This document shows, piece after piece, positions 1 to 7,906 of a stretch of DNA of 64,000 bases (position 1 is its first letter; every line of letters begins with the position of its first letter). This stretch comes from SpSt-501 sp037481615 (GTDB taxonomy: Bacteria; Desulfobacterota; Desulfobacteria; Desulfobacterales; SpSt-501). A program made the translations under genes and the position numbers. The DNA is taken from assembly GCA_037481615.1 (NCBI GenBank), contig JBBFLI010000008.1. One strand, given 5' to 3'. The notes beneath the pieces are model-generated. The model ran no database searches, was not told where the DNA came from, and saw only the letters and a list, made by a program, of their open reading frames with translations.

Positions 1-56
1 GGGGGGGAGGGGGAGGCCGGGGGGCAGGAGAGCGGATGAAAATCCCGCGTGCCGGG

Positions 57-1031
57 TCATGAACCGCTCGGCTGGCAGGAACGGTTTGCAGCCTGAGAAA
101 GAGTCGTGACCGTCACCGGCAGGCGTTCGATCCAGCGCAGGTAGTCGCCGAGGCGCCGCGTGAACCGGTCTTCTTCCTCTATCGTTTTCACGAAGGGGCT
201 CAGCCCGGCCAAAAGAGCGGTGGAGTGAAAAAAAAGGTTCAAAACGGGGTATTTCAGCCGCATCGCCCTGCGGGTCAGCTTCTTCATCATCGTCACATCC
301 GTTGTCTCGGGGGAGAGCCAGACTTTATTCAACAGCCCTGAGCGCCTGAAAAACCCTTCAAGATGAAGAAGGCGTGGCAGGCGTCTCTGCAACAGCCCCT
401 TCCATGTCCCGAAATATTTTGCGAGAAGACCCAGGCAATCAATCGTTGCCGGAACTTCGATCATCGTGCCGCCGGGATGCGGGATGGTGAACCGAGGAGG
501 CTGAAACCGGTAGGGCCGGGGGGTCATCATGGAAAAATCGGCGCCGTAAAACCCGGACCAATCCATCCGCGGGGCGACAGAGCTGTCCACGTGGACACCC
601 AGCTCTTGCAGGGCAAGGGCCGTGTTTCCGCCATAACCCCAACGCCCTGCCCTGAAACTCGACGGTCTTATTCCCATGGTTTGCTCCAGCTTCCGATGCA
701 AAGAGGCCAGCTTCCTCGCCTGGAGCTGCTCCGGGAGGTTGCAAAGCATGCTGTTGAATGCACTCGGGGCTTCTTCGATGGGCGGGGTGTTCCAGGGATG
801 GCAGTGCATCCCGATTTCACATTTGTTTTCCTTATGAATCCGTCCAAGGATCTTCGCCGACTCCGGGTGATCCAGTACGGGGTAGGTGACGAGGTAGGTA
901 GGGGTAACGCCGTGTTCGTCAAAAAGTTTTTGTAGCTTGGGAATGCGCTTGATATTTTCGACGCCGAAGCTCTTGCGGTCAAATCCTCCCCAATCGTCTT
1001 CTTCGGTGTCTATCGTTACGACCAGATACAT
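57..1031 (-). CDS. Polysaccharide deacetylase-like protein (NodB-like fold)
   Basis: 324 residues. The N-terminus carries a metal-binding type motif (TIDTEEDDW, residues 6-14), followed by HCHPW at 76-80 and FRAGRWGY near 127-134, which are the conserved blocks of the carbohydrate esterase 4 / NodB fold. It has no signal peptide, so it probably acts in the cytoplasm on a precursor or lipid-linked glycan. It is the last gene of the minus-strand EPS run in this window. The start codon directly follows an AAGG-plus-poly-G ribosome binding site (positions 1032-1042). Activity is inferred from the fold; the substrate is unknown. Confidence 0.75.
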   Translation of the reverse strand: MYLVVTIDTEEDDWGGFDRKSFGVENIKRIPKLQKLFDEHGVTPTYLVTYPVLDHPESAKILGRIHKENKCEIGMHCHPWNTPPIEEAPSAFNSMLCNLPEQLQARKLASLHRKLEQTMGIRPSSFRAGRWGYGGNTALALQELGVHVDSSVAPRMDWSGFYGADFSMMTPRPYRFQPPRFTIPHPGGTMIEVPATIDCLGLLAKYFGTWKGLLQRRLPRLLHLEGFFRRSGLLNKVWLSPETTDVTMMKKLTRRAMRLKYPVLNLFFHSTALLAGLSPFVKTIEEEDRFTRRLGDYLRWIERLPVTVTTLSQAANRSCQPSGS

Positions 1032-1158
1032 CCCCCCCCCTTATGGTCCACCCCGTCGGCTCGGCTGGGCCTGGAGCATCCTCTCCGCCCAGTTCTTGCC
1101 GCTTCTTTCCGGCGGCTACCGGCCGTCAAAAATCAACCGGCGATAACGACCGCCGGGT

Positions 1159-2106
1159 TCAGGGAAATGCGGCCAGCCAGGAAAGCGTCTTGGTGAAAAG
1201 GACCTCCTGCCATTTCTTGAACGTAAACAGGTGATTGGCCTGATCAACCGTCACCAAAGCAAAGAAATCTCCAAAGCGTTGGAGTCGCTCACCGTGGCGT
1301 TCAAGGTATTTTTCCTTGAATTCAAAATACAGGCGATCGGCTTCCCCGAAGATTAGAAAGACCCGCTTGCCCTCCTCCAGCATCCTGTGCAACGCGGGAG
1401 CGAAGAGGGGGTTGGTATTGTCGCCGCCACCGGAACCGGGGGCCTTTTCGGGCCGCGGGCCGACGGAATTCGACCCCGCCCAGAAACGGCCACGGATGAA
1501 CAACGATTTGAAAAGAACGCGATAGTTCGAACGCATCGTGAAGAAGCGAGCCCATGCCCCGGGCTTCGCGATACGGCCCAGGTACATCTTGCGGATCGAG
1601 GCGAGTTCCTCCTTCGGCATGTGAGCCACCGGGTCGATCCCCGAGCCGTTCAAGATCACGGGGATCCCGATCCCCAGCAACCCACCGACGCGCGGGGCCG
1701 CAGCCCCGGCGAGCAGCCCCGTGATCGCCCCCCCGCACAGACCGGCGAGAACGAAACGCCGGATTCGGACTTCACGCTCCAGCCAGCCCATCGCCGCGGC
1801 GGCATCCCCGACGAACTTGCCCTGCTCGACCGCCCCGAAATAATCCTCCAGGAACTCGTTCTCACCCCCGCCTTCCGAGTCCCCCAGGCCGTGGGCGTCG
1901 AATCGCAACACGGGGTACCCAAGTTCCGCGAAGCGCCGAGCCAGTTTCACGTAAATCCGGTGCGGACCGACGCGGTTCTTGACGCCGGGGTTCAGGAAGA
2001 CGACCCCCGTTTCCTTCCGGCCTCCCGCCGGCAGGTCGAGGATCCCGAAAAGCCTGATCCCCTGGTGGTTCGCAAAAACGACGGGATGGGTCTCAACCTT
2101 GGTCAT
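1159..2106 (-). CDS. Alpha/beta hydrolase, exosortase-system-associated type 1 (Cys in nucleophile elbow)
   Basis: About 315 residues from the ATG at 2106; a TTG two codons upstream is an alternative start. It shows the alpha/beta hydrolase pattern: RFDAHGLGDSEGG strand-turn, then a nucleophile elbow reading GLCGG, so the nucleophile is a cysteine rather than serine. A late Asp (FGEADRL) and a C-terminal His (DQANHLF) can complete the triad. This matches the hydrolase 1 family of exosortase A loci as I recall it. Its start overlaps the end of the next hydrolase gene by 14 bases, indicating translational coupling. The substrate is unknown; with an acyl carrier protein and AMP-ligase in the same operon, a thioester or ester substrate is a reasonable guess. 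Confidence 0.8.
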   Translation of the reverse strand: MTKVETHPVVFANHQGIRLFGILDLPAGGRKETGVVFLNPGVKNRVGPHRIYVKLARRFAELGYPVLRFDAHGLGDSEGGGENEFLEDYFGAVEQGKFVGDAAAAMGWLEREVRIRRFVLAGLCGGAITGLLAGAAAPRVGGLLGIGIPVILNGSGIDPVAHMPKEELASIRKMYLGRIAKPGAWARFFTMRSNYRVLFKSLFIRGRFWAGSNSVGPRPEKAPGSGGGDNTNPLFAPALHRMLEEGKRVFLIFGEADRLYFEFKEKYLERHGERLQRFGDFFALVTVDQANHLFTFKKWQEVLFTKTLSWLAAFP

Positions 2107-2920
2107 GCCCAAGCCATTTCAAGGTGATTTTGAAAAGATCCGGAGCATGAAAATAGGCCTGGTTGATTTCTTTCCAGAAGGGCTCCTCCTCCGCTTCGAG
2201 AAGGACAGAACCCTCGAGGCATCTCTGAAGCCGCTCGAGATCGGGGCGCTTGACACCTCTTTTCCTGTTGATCGCCACGATCAGTGAGGGCCGCTTCCAC
2301 GCCCCGAAAAGCGATGGATTCCCCAGATCCATTTCGGCGATACCCCGATACAGCTCGAGCGACATTTCGTAGCCATCGACATTGGCTGTTTCTCCTGCGT
2401 ACAACCGAGAGACGATCCGATCGGAGTTTTCGAGAATTTTCCCGTAGACGGCCGCCTGGGTGGCCAGGTTGATCCGCAGGAGCGACCTCGCGTACGCGCC
2501 GCCGTCGACCACGGGTTCCCAGAGCACGAGGCTTTTCACCGATTCGATCCGCGTTGCGGCGAGAGCCGCCACCGAGGCCCCCAGCCGCAGGCCGAGCAAA
2601 CTCACCGCTCTCAGGTTCTCTGTTTTCTCCTGGAGAGTGACAACCGCCGAGCGGGTGTCGGAAATCATCGTCCGGACGGTGGTGTCGTGGAAATCCCCCT
2701 CGCTGTCTCCGCTTCCCCGGTTGTCGAAGCGCAGGACGGGATAGCCATGCCGCGCCAGAAGCCGTGCAAAGTTCACCAGGGGCCGATGGGCCCAAAGTTT
2801 TTCCTCGGCAAACGGCGCGCAAAAGACAAAGCCTTCGGGGCGCATTGCTTCGCCGGGCGTGTGCAGGATGCCGTAGAGGCGCTTTCCCTCGTTGAAGAAA
2901 AAAAAAGGGGTTTCTTGCAT
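2093..2920 (-). CDS. Alpha/beta hydrolase-like protein, exosortase-system-associated type 2
   Basis: 275 residues. The alpha/beta hydrolase fold is evident (RPLVNFARLLARHGYPVLRFDNRGSGDSEGD written in parts: PVLRFDNRG then SGDSEGD). At the nucleophile elbow the sequence reads GLRLG, so the usual Ser/Cys/Asp position is Arg. The protein may therefore be non-catalytic or use a different mechanism, as in the hydrolase 2 family of exosortase A loci. The gene starts immediately after the asparagine-synthase-like stop and overlaps the type 1 hydrolase, so the two hydrolases are probably made together. Confidence 0.75.
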   Translation of the reverse strand: MQETPFFFFNEGKRLYGILHTPGEAMRPEGFVFCAPFAEEKLWAHRPLVNFARLLARHGYPVLRFDNRGSGDSEGDFHDTTVRTMISDTRSAVVTLQEKTENLRAVSLLGLRLGASVAALAATRIESVKSLVLWEPVVDGGAYARSLLRINLATQAAVYGKILENSDRIVSRLYAGETANVDGYEMSLELYRGIAEMDLGNPSLFGAWKRPSLIVAINRKRGVKRPDLERLQRCLEGSVLLEAEEEPFWKEINQAYFHAPDLFKITLKWLGHDQG

Positions 2921-4900
2921 TCAACCGCGGAAGATTTTCGGCTCGATCGCCACCGGCTGGGTGAGACCGACATCGCCGTGGAGGAACAGCGAAATGAGCA
3001 GTTGGGTGGAAACAATCCCTACCAGCGCCATGTTTTCCCGCTCGCTCAAGAGCCCGCCGTCCTGTTTGCGGCCCTTGTCGATCAGCTTCCCAACCTTCAA
3101 CGGGTCGAAACAGCCGAATCGGCGCAGAGCCTGGGGCGACAGAAGCTCATCCGCGTAATCCGGTCGTCCCCCCCCGAGGAAACAGCGGGAGATCGGCGCC
3201 CGGTAGGGCTGCTTGGGCCGTGCGGCGATCGCCGGCGGGATGACCTCTCTGGCGGCCTGGCGCAGCAGGTACTTGTCGGCAAGTCCGTTCAACCGCAGCC
3301 GGGGCGGCAGCCGGCAGCCGAATTGCACCACACGGTAGTCGAGAAAAGGGAACCTTCCCTCCACCGAGTGGCCCATCGCCGCGCGATCCCCCTGCGACGA
3401 GAGCAGGTAATTCGAAAGAAAAAGGGTGATCTCGAGAAACTGGGCCCTGGAAAGCGGATGCCAACGCATGAAGTCCGAGGGCAGGGCTGCCGTGACCCGT
3501 TCCTCCAGGCTCGGGAACGCCTCGGCCCGGCGGCGGAACTCCTCGCTGAAGAACGCTTTGATTCGGGCGGTGTTCTCCCAGCGGAGCCGGTGCGAGTAGA
3601 TGGGGGAATCCACCTTTTCGAGGTTTTTTCTGAAAAACGCCTCGAGAAACGATGCGGCCTTCCGGGACTCCGCGCTGAAGATGTCGGGGTAGAGCCGCCT
3701 GAGCAGTGTCGGCCGCAGCGTGGAGCCGGGCCGGCGGGCCCAGAAGCGACGAATGCGGTCCTCCTTGAAGATATCGTAACCGGCGAACAGCTCGTCGGCC
3801 CCCTCCCCGGTCAGCACCACCTTGAAGCCGCTTTCCCGCACCAGCCCGGAGAGGAGAAAGAGCGGCACCGGCGCGGTGCGCGTGAGGGGCACCTCCGTAT
3901 GCCAGATGACCCGCGGGAGATTCTCGCCGATGTCCCGATCGGTGCAGCGGATCAGGGAATGATCCGTCGCAAGCGCCTTGACGGCCGTTTCCTGAAACGG
4001 CGCCTCGTCGAAACGGCCGTCCGTAAAGCTCACCGAAAAAGTTCTCAGCCGATTGTCGAACCGCTTCTTGACCAAAGCCGTGACGTAAGTGCTGTCCAGA
4101 CCGCCGCTCAAGTAGGCGCCGACCGGCACGTCGGCCCGCAGCCGGATCCGCGTCGCATCGAGAAGGAGTTCCTCGAGCTCTTCGCGGTAGGATTCCTCCG
4201 GCCGCTGCGCCCGGTCCCTGCCGTCGGTGAACACAAGCTCCCAGTAAGGGGCGATCCGCAGCGCGCCGCTTTCGAACACGGCGTAATGCCCGGGGAGAAG
4301 CTGCTCCACCCCGCGGAATGCCGTGTCCGCGCCCACCGGAGACCAGCAGGTAAACACGTCGGCGACCGTGTGCGGGTTGATTTCACGCGGAACCGCAGGA
4401 TCGGCGAAAATCGCCTTGATCTCCGAGCCGAAAACAAGCCCCGAACCCCGCCGGTGGTAGAAAAGAGGGCGGATTCCCAGCCGGTCTCGCGCCAGAAAAA
4501 GAAGCTTTCGCTTTTTGTCCCAGAGGGCGAAGGCGAACTGGCCGTTCAGTTTTTCAAGAAAACCGAAACCGTGGTCCTCGTAAAGGTGGACCAGGAGCTC
4601 CGTGTCCGTCCGCGTGTAAAAGCGGTGCCCCCCCGCCTCGAGTTCAACCCGCAGTTCCGGGTAATTGAAGATCTCCCCGTTGTATACGACCCAGAGGGTC
4701 CGGTCCTCGTTGCAGATCGGCTGATCGCCGCCTTCGAGATCGAGGATGCTCAGCCTTGCCGACCCCAGGCCGACGTTCTCATCCACGTAGACCCCAAAAG
4801 AGTCAGGCCCGCGGTGGCGGATGAGCCCCAGCATCCTTTTCAGGGGGGGAATCTTGCTTTCCGCCGGGGAAAACTCGGCGATTCCGACGATGCCGCACAT
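2921..4900 (-). CDS. Asparagine synthase-like amidotransferase (glutamine-hydrolysing), EPS-associated
   Basis: 659 residues. The N-terminal MCGIVG leaves Cys2 as the class II glutamine amidotransferase nucleophile; GIRHRGPDS-type residues (LIRHRGPDSFG near 27-37) bind glutamine. The C-terminal half has the ATP-pyrophosphatase loop SGGLDSTY around residue 265 and TGEGADELFAGY further on. Length fits AsnB. In EPS and O-antigen loci such enzymes amidate uronic acids or other carboxylates rather than aspartate; a nearby WbpA/B/D/E-like uronic acid pathway makes that plausible here. It resembles the exosortase A-associated amidotransferase family. Downstream genes follow without a gap. Confidence 0.88.
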   Translation of the reverse strand: MCGIVGIAEFSPAESKIPPLKRMLGLIRHRGPDSFGVYVDENVGLGSARLSILDLEGGDQPICNEDRTLWVVYNGEIFNYPELRVELEAGGHRFYTRTDTELLVHLYEDHGFGFLEKLNGQFAFALWDKKRKLLFLARDRLGIRPLFYHRRGSGLVFGSEIKAIFADPAVPREINPHTVADVFTCWSPVGADTAFRGVEQLLPGHYAVFESGALRIAPYWELVFTDGRDRAQRPEESYREELEELLLDATRIRLRADVPVGAYLSGGLDSTYVTALVKKRFDNRLRTFSVSFTDGRFDEAPFQETAVKALATDHSLIRCTDRDIGENLPRVIWHTEVPLTRTAPVPLFLLSGLVRESGFKVVLTGEGADELFAGYDIFKEDRIRRFWARRPGSTLRPTLLRRLYPDIFSAESRKAASFLEAFFRKNLEKVDSPIYSHRLRWENTARIKAFFSEEFRRRAEAFPSLEERVTAALPSDFMRWHPLSRAQFLEITLFLSNYLLSSQGDRAAMGHSVEGRFPFLDYRVVQFGCRLPPRLRLNGLADKYLLRQAAREVIPPAIAARPKQPYRAPISRCFLGGGRPDYADELLSPQALRRFGCFDPLKVGKLIDKGRKQDGGLLSERENMALVGIVSTQLLISLFLHGDVGLTQPVAIEPKIFRG

Positions 4901-4964
4901 GAACGTTGCAGGCCCCCGGGTCGCGGTGGTCGGCCGACCGGGGCGCTTTCCTTTCGTGCCGCCC

Positions 4965-6575
4965 TCAGGAACGGGCGGTTTCGGCTTTCAGGGCCAGCTT
5001 GTCGATTTTCCCGGAGGGGTTTCGCGGCAAGGCTTCGCGGATCTCGAAGTATTTGGGGATGGCGAATTCCTCGAGCATCCGCTTGCAGTGGCGGAACAGA
5101 TCCTTCTCGGTCAAACTCACCCCCGCTTTCGGCACCACGAAGGCCTTGATGGCGCTCCCCAGGATCTCGTCGGGAACGGCGATCACGGCCGCCTCGACGA
5201 CCGCCTCCATTTCGCAGAGGGCGTTTTCCACTTCCCGGGGACTCACCCGCTCCCCGCGGGTCTTGATGAGGTCGTCCCTGCGGGCGACGAAGTAGAGGTA
5301 GCCCTCCTCGTCGCGGCGGAAGAGGTCTCCGGTGTAAAGCAGGCGCTCCCCGGGGTACCGCCCGGGCCGGAAGCGCCGGGCGCTTTCCTCGGGGGCGTTC
5401 CAGTAGCCCGGCATGACGTTCGACCCCCGCACGACGAGTTCCCCCACCACGCCGGGCGGGACCTCGTTTCCCTCGTCGTCCACGACCAAGACTTCCTCGT
5501 TCGGGATGGGGATGCCGACGGAGTCGGGCCGCCGATCGAGCTGCTCCGGCGGGAGAAAGGAAACCCGCTTGCACTCGGTCAGGCCGTACATGGAATAGAT
5601 CGTGACCCACGGGAAAAGCTCTCTCAGCCTGCGGATGTAGGCGACGGGAAGGGCGGCGGCCGTGTTGCTGAAGTAGCGAAGCGAGGACAGGTCGAACCGG
5701 GAGAGGTCACCGAGCTGGAGGAGAAGCGCCGCCATGGTGGGCACCAGCGGGAACCCCGTCACCCGCTCGGCGGCCGCCTTTTCGAGCACCTTGACCGGGA
5801 ACAGGAAAGATTTTTCCAGGACGACGGTCCCGCCGAAGAAGAAGGCCATCAGCACCTGGTAGAGCCCGTAGTCGAAGGAAAGCGGAAGCGCGACCAGAAG
5901 GGTGTCGCGCTCGTCGTTTTCGAGGTAACTCGTGATGCTGCGCACTGCGGCGAGGACGTTGGCGTGGGTCGACATCACCCCTTTCGGCTCTCCGGTCGAA
6001 CCCGACGTGTAGATGATCGTCGCCAGATCGAGATCGATGCCCGAACTGAGAGGCCCCCTCGAGGGCGCGGCGGGCATCGGGCCTCCGGCCTCATCGGCGA
6101 TCAATGATTCCCAGCCGTGTTCCCGCGGGCCGGCCTCCCCGGACTCCGCCCGCGCCTGCGGCGGCGCCGGGACCCACACGAGGTGCTTCGGCACCTCCAG
6201 GCCCTCGAGCGCCTCCTGCACCACGGCCTGCTTGGAGGGCTGCGTGATCAGGGCGACCGCGCCCGAGTCGCACAGGATGTAACGGAGCTTCTTCGGCTTG
6301 AGGGTCGGGCTCAGCATCACGAAGACGGCCCGCGCCTTGAGGATCCCAAACAGGGCGACGACCGCTTCGGCGGAGTTGTCCAATAAAATCGCCACCCGGT
6401 CCTGCCGCCGCACACCCAGGCCGGCGAGGCGCCGGGCAAGCCGTGCGGCGCAAGCCTCGATCTCGGCGTAGGTGAAGCGCCGTTCACCGCACACGAGGGC
6501 GGTTTTTCCCGGCAAGCGGCGGGCGGACGCTTCCAAAAAATGGTGCACGAGCCAGGGTGCAGCCCCAGTCCCCAT
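4965..6575 (-). CDS. AMP-dependent acyl-CoA/acyl-ACP ligase, exosortase-associated type
   Basis: 536 residues with the full ANL-superfamily signature: P-loop YTSGSTGEPKG near residue 198, YTGDLFRRDEEG and IKTRGERVSP hinge region in the last third, and the catalytic lysine motif NPSGKIDK close to the C-terminus. It activates a carboxylate as an adenylate and passes it to CoA or a carrier protein. The acyl carrier protein gene lies directly upstream (15 bases), so loading that ACP is the likely job. An octa-G run (6583-6590) forms part of its ribosome binding site right after the ACP stop codon. Confidence 0.88.
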   Translation of the reverse strand: MGTGAAPWLVHHFLEASARRLPGKTALVCGERRFTYAEIEACAARLARRLAGLGVRRQDRVAILLDNSAEAVVALFGILKARAVFVMLSPTLKPKKLRYILCDSGAVALITQPSKQAVVQEALEGLEVPKHLVWVPAPPQARAESGEAGPREHGWESLIADEAGGPMPAAPSRGPLSSGIDLDLATIIYTSGSTGEPKGVMSTHANVLAAVRSITSYLENDERDTLLVALPLSFDYGLYQVLMAFFFGGTVVLEKSFLFPVKVLEKAAAERVTGFPLVPTMAALLLQLGDLSRFDLSSLRYFSNTAAALPVAYIRRLRELFPWVTIYSMYGLTECKRVSFLPPEQLDRRPDSVGIPIPNEEVLVVDDEGNEVPPGVVGELVVRGSNVMPGYWNAPEESARRFRPGRYPGERLLYTGDLFRRDEEGYLYFVARRDDLIKTRGERVSPREVENALCEMEAVVEAAVIAVPDEILGSAIKAFVVPKAGVSLTEKDLFRHCKRMLEEFAIPKYFEIREALPRNPSGKIDKLALKAETARS

Positions 6576-6590
6576 CGATGCGCCCCCCCC

Positions 6591-6869
6591 TTAGGCCGCT
6601 CCCCCGTTTCGCTTGCGCTTGAGGTACCGCGTCACGGCGTCGATCGACCCCAGGTTTTCCGGGACGAGTTCCTCGTCCTCGACGCGGATCTGGTAGGTTT
6701 CCTCGAGAAAGGTGACCAGCTCGAGGATCCCCGTCGAGTCGATGACCCCGCTTTCGAGAAACGAGGCGTTCTCGTCGAAGCCCTCGCTGTCGCCGAAAAG
6801 AAAGTTGTCCACGATGAACCGCTTGACCTCTTCGCGGACGGCCGCGTCCCCCACCCCGAGTGAAAGCAT
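6591..6869 (-). CDS. Acyl carrier protein
   Basis: 92 residues, acidic, with the phosphopantetheine attachment motif GVIDSTGILE; the serine is residue 45. Length and the DST variant of the DSL motif fit discrete carrier proteins of specialised ligase systems rather than the fatty acid synthase ACP. It sits between the NadE-like gene and the AMP-ligase, in the same orientation with short gaps, so it is probably the carrier charged by that ligase. The carried acyl or aminoacyl group cannot be read from sequence. Confidence 0.9.
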   Translation of the reverse strand: MLSLGVGDAAVREEVKRFIVDNFLFGDSEGFDENASFLESGVIDSTGILELVTFLEETYQIRVEDEELVPENLGSIDAVTRYLKRKRNGGAA

Positions 6870-6899
6870 GTTCCTGAAACCCTCCTTTTTTCTTTCCCC

Positions 6900-7874
6900 T
6901 CACGCCGAGCGGACCTCCGGGACCTCTTCGACCAGAAGCGGCGCCATGTGCAGGTAGCGGGTCGCCTCCCGCTTGGCCTCGATGTCCCGGAAGACGCGCT
7001 CGACCTGCTCCGTGCTCAGCCCCGCCTCACGGGCGGCGCGCTCGGCGGCAATCCCGTGGTTCCTCGCGTAGAGGCAGACATCGAACTGCTCGTGAGGGAC
7101 GGCGAAGTAGAATTCGTCCTGCCCCTGGGCGAGCGAATACGTGTCGGTCGTCGGCGGGCGCCGGCGGATCTCCTCGGGCACCCCGAGGTGCCGGGCGAGC
7201 GCGTACACCTGCGTCTTGTAGAGGTGGGCGATCGGCTTCACGTCGGCCGCCCCGTCGCCGTTCTTCACGAAAAACCCCTGGTCGTACTCGAGCCGGTTCG
7301 GAGTGCCCGCCACCGCGTAGTGCAGCCGATCGGCGTGGTAGTACTCCATCATCTTGCGCGTGCGCTGCTTGAAATTGGTGGCGGCCACGATTTCGAGATA
7401 GGCTGTGAGCGGAAGCCGCTCCCGCACGATCTCACCGGCCGGCGAGCGGGCGACCAGGTGAAACACGTTGAAGCGGCTCGACTCCGCGGTCCCCGACAGG
7501 ACGATCTTCGAGGTCCACCCTTCCCCGTAGCCGGGGAGCACGCGTCGGACCGCCTCGTCATAGCGCCGGTAACAGCCCACCGCCTCGAGGATGCCCGTGA
7601 TGTCCTCGAGGATCGTCCGCACCCCGCAGGCATCGGCCGCAAGCCGCCCGAGTTCCAGGGTCTCCTCCGCGGAGTGCCTCTCGGGCATGAGCAGGGCGAC
7701 GACCCGTTCCTTGCCGACCGCCCGGACGCACAGGAAAAGCGTCACGGCGCTGTCGACGCCCCCGGAGACGGCGACGACCAGCCCGCGCCGTTTGAGCGAT
7801 CGGGCGAGAACCTCCCGGATCCGGAGGCAAATCCGCGCGGTTTCCGCCTCCGGGTCGATGTCCAACCAGCCCAT
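6900..7874 (-). CDS. nadE: NAD+ synthase-like N-type ATP pyrophosphatase
   Basis: 324 residues. The PP-loop AVSGGVDSAV is at residues 35-44, and the NadE-specific segment KNGDGAADVKPIAHLYKTQVYALA is present (given here in two parts: KNGDGAADVKPIAH and LYKTQVYALA). No glutaminase domain is present, so it would use ammonia. Its position inside an EPS operon next to an ACP, an AMP-ligase and an AsnB-like enzyme suggests either a housekeeping NadE recruited by chance or a paralogue that amidates another carboxylate. I favour true NadE chemistry on family grounds but cannot exclude the second option. Confidence 0.75.
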   Translation of the reverse strand: MGWLDIDPEAETARICLRIREVLARSLKRRGLVVAVSGGVDSAVTLFLCVRAVGKERVVALLMPERHSAEETLELGRLAADACGVRTILEDITGILEAVGCYRRYDEAVRRVLPGYGEGWTSKIVLSGTAESSRFNVFHLVARSPAGEIVRERLPLTAYLEIVAATNFKQRTRKMMEYYHADRLHYAVAGTPNRLEYDQGFFVKNGDGAADVKPIAHLYKTQVYALARHLGVPEEIRRRPPTTDTYSLAQGQDEFYFAVPHEQFDVCLYARNHGIAAERAAREAGLSTEQVERVFRDIEAKREATRYLHMAPLLVEEVPEVRSA

Positions 7875-7906
7875 GATCGATCCCCGCCCTTCCTTTCCTT
7901 CGGTCC

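Noticed and set aside
2687..5149. 820-codon plus-strand frame opposite the AsnB-like gene
   Set aside because: Antisense to a clear AsnB-like gene with intact catalytic motifs; no domain of its own.
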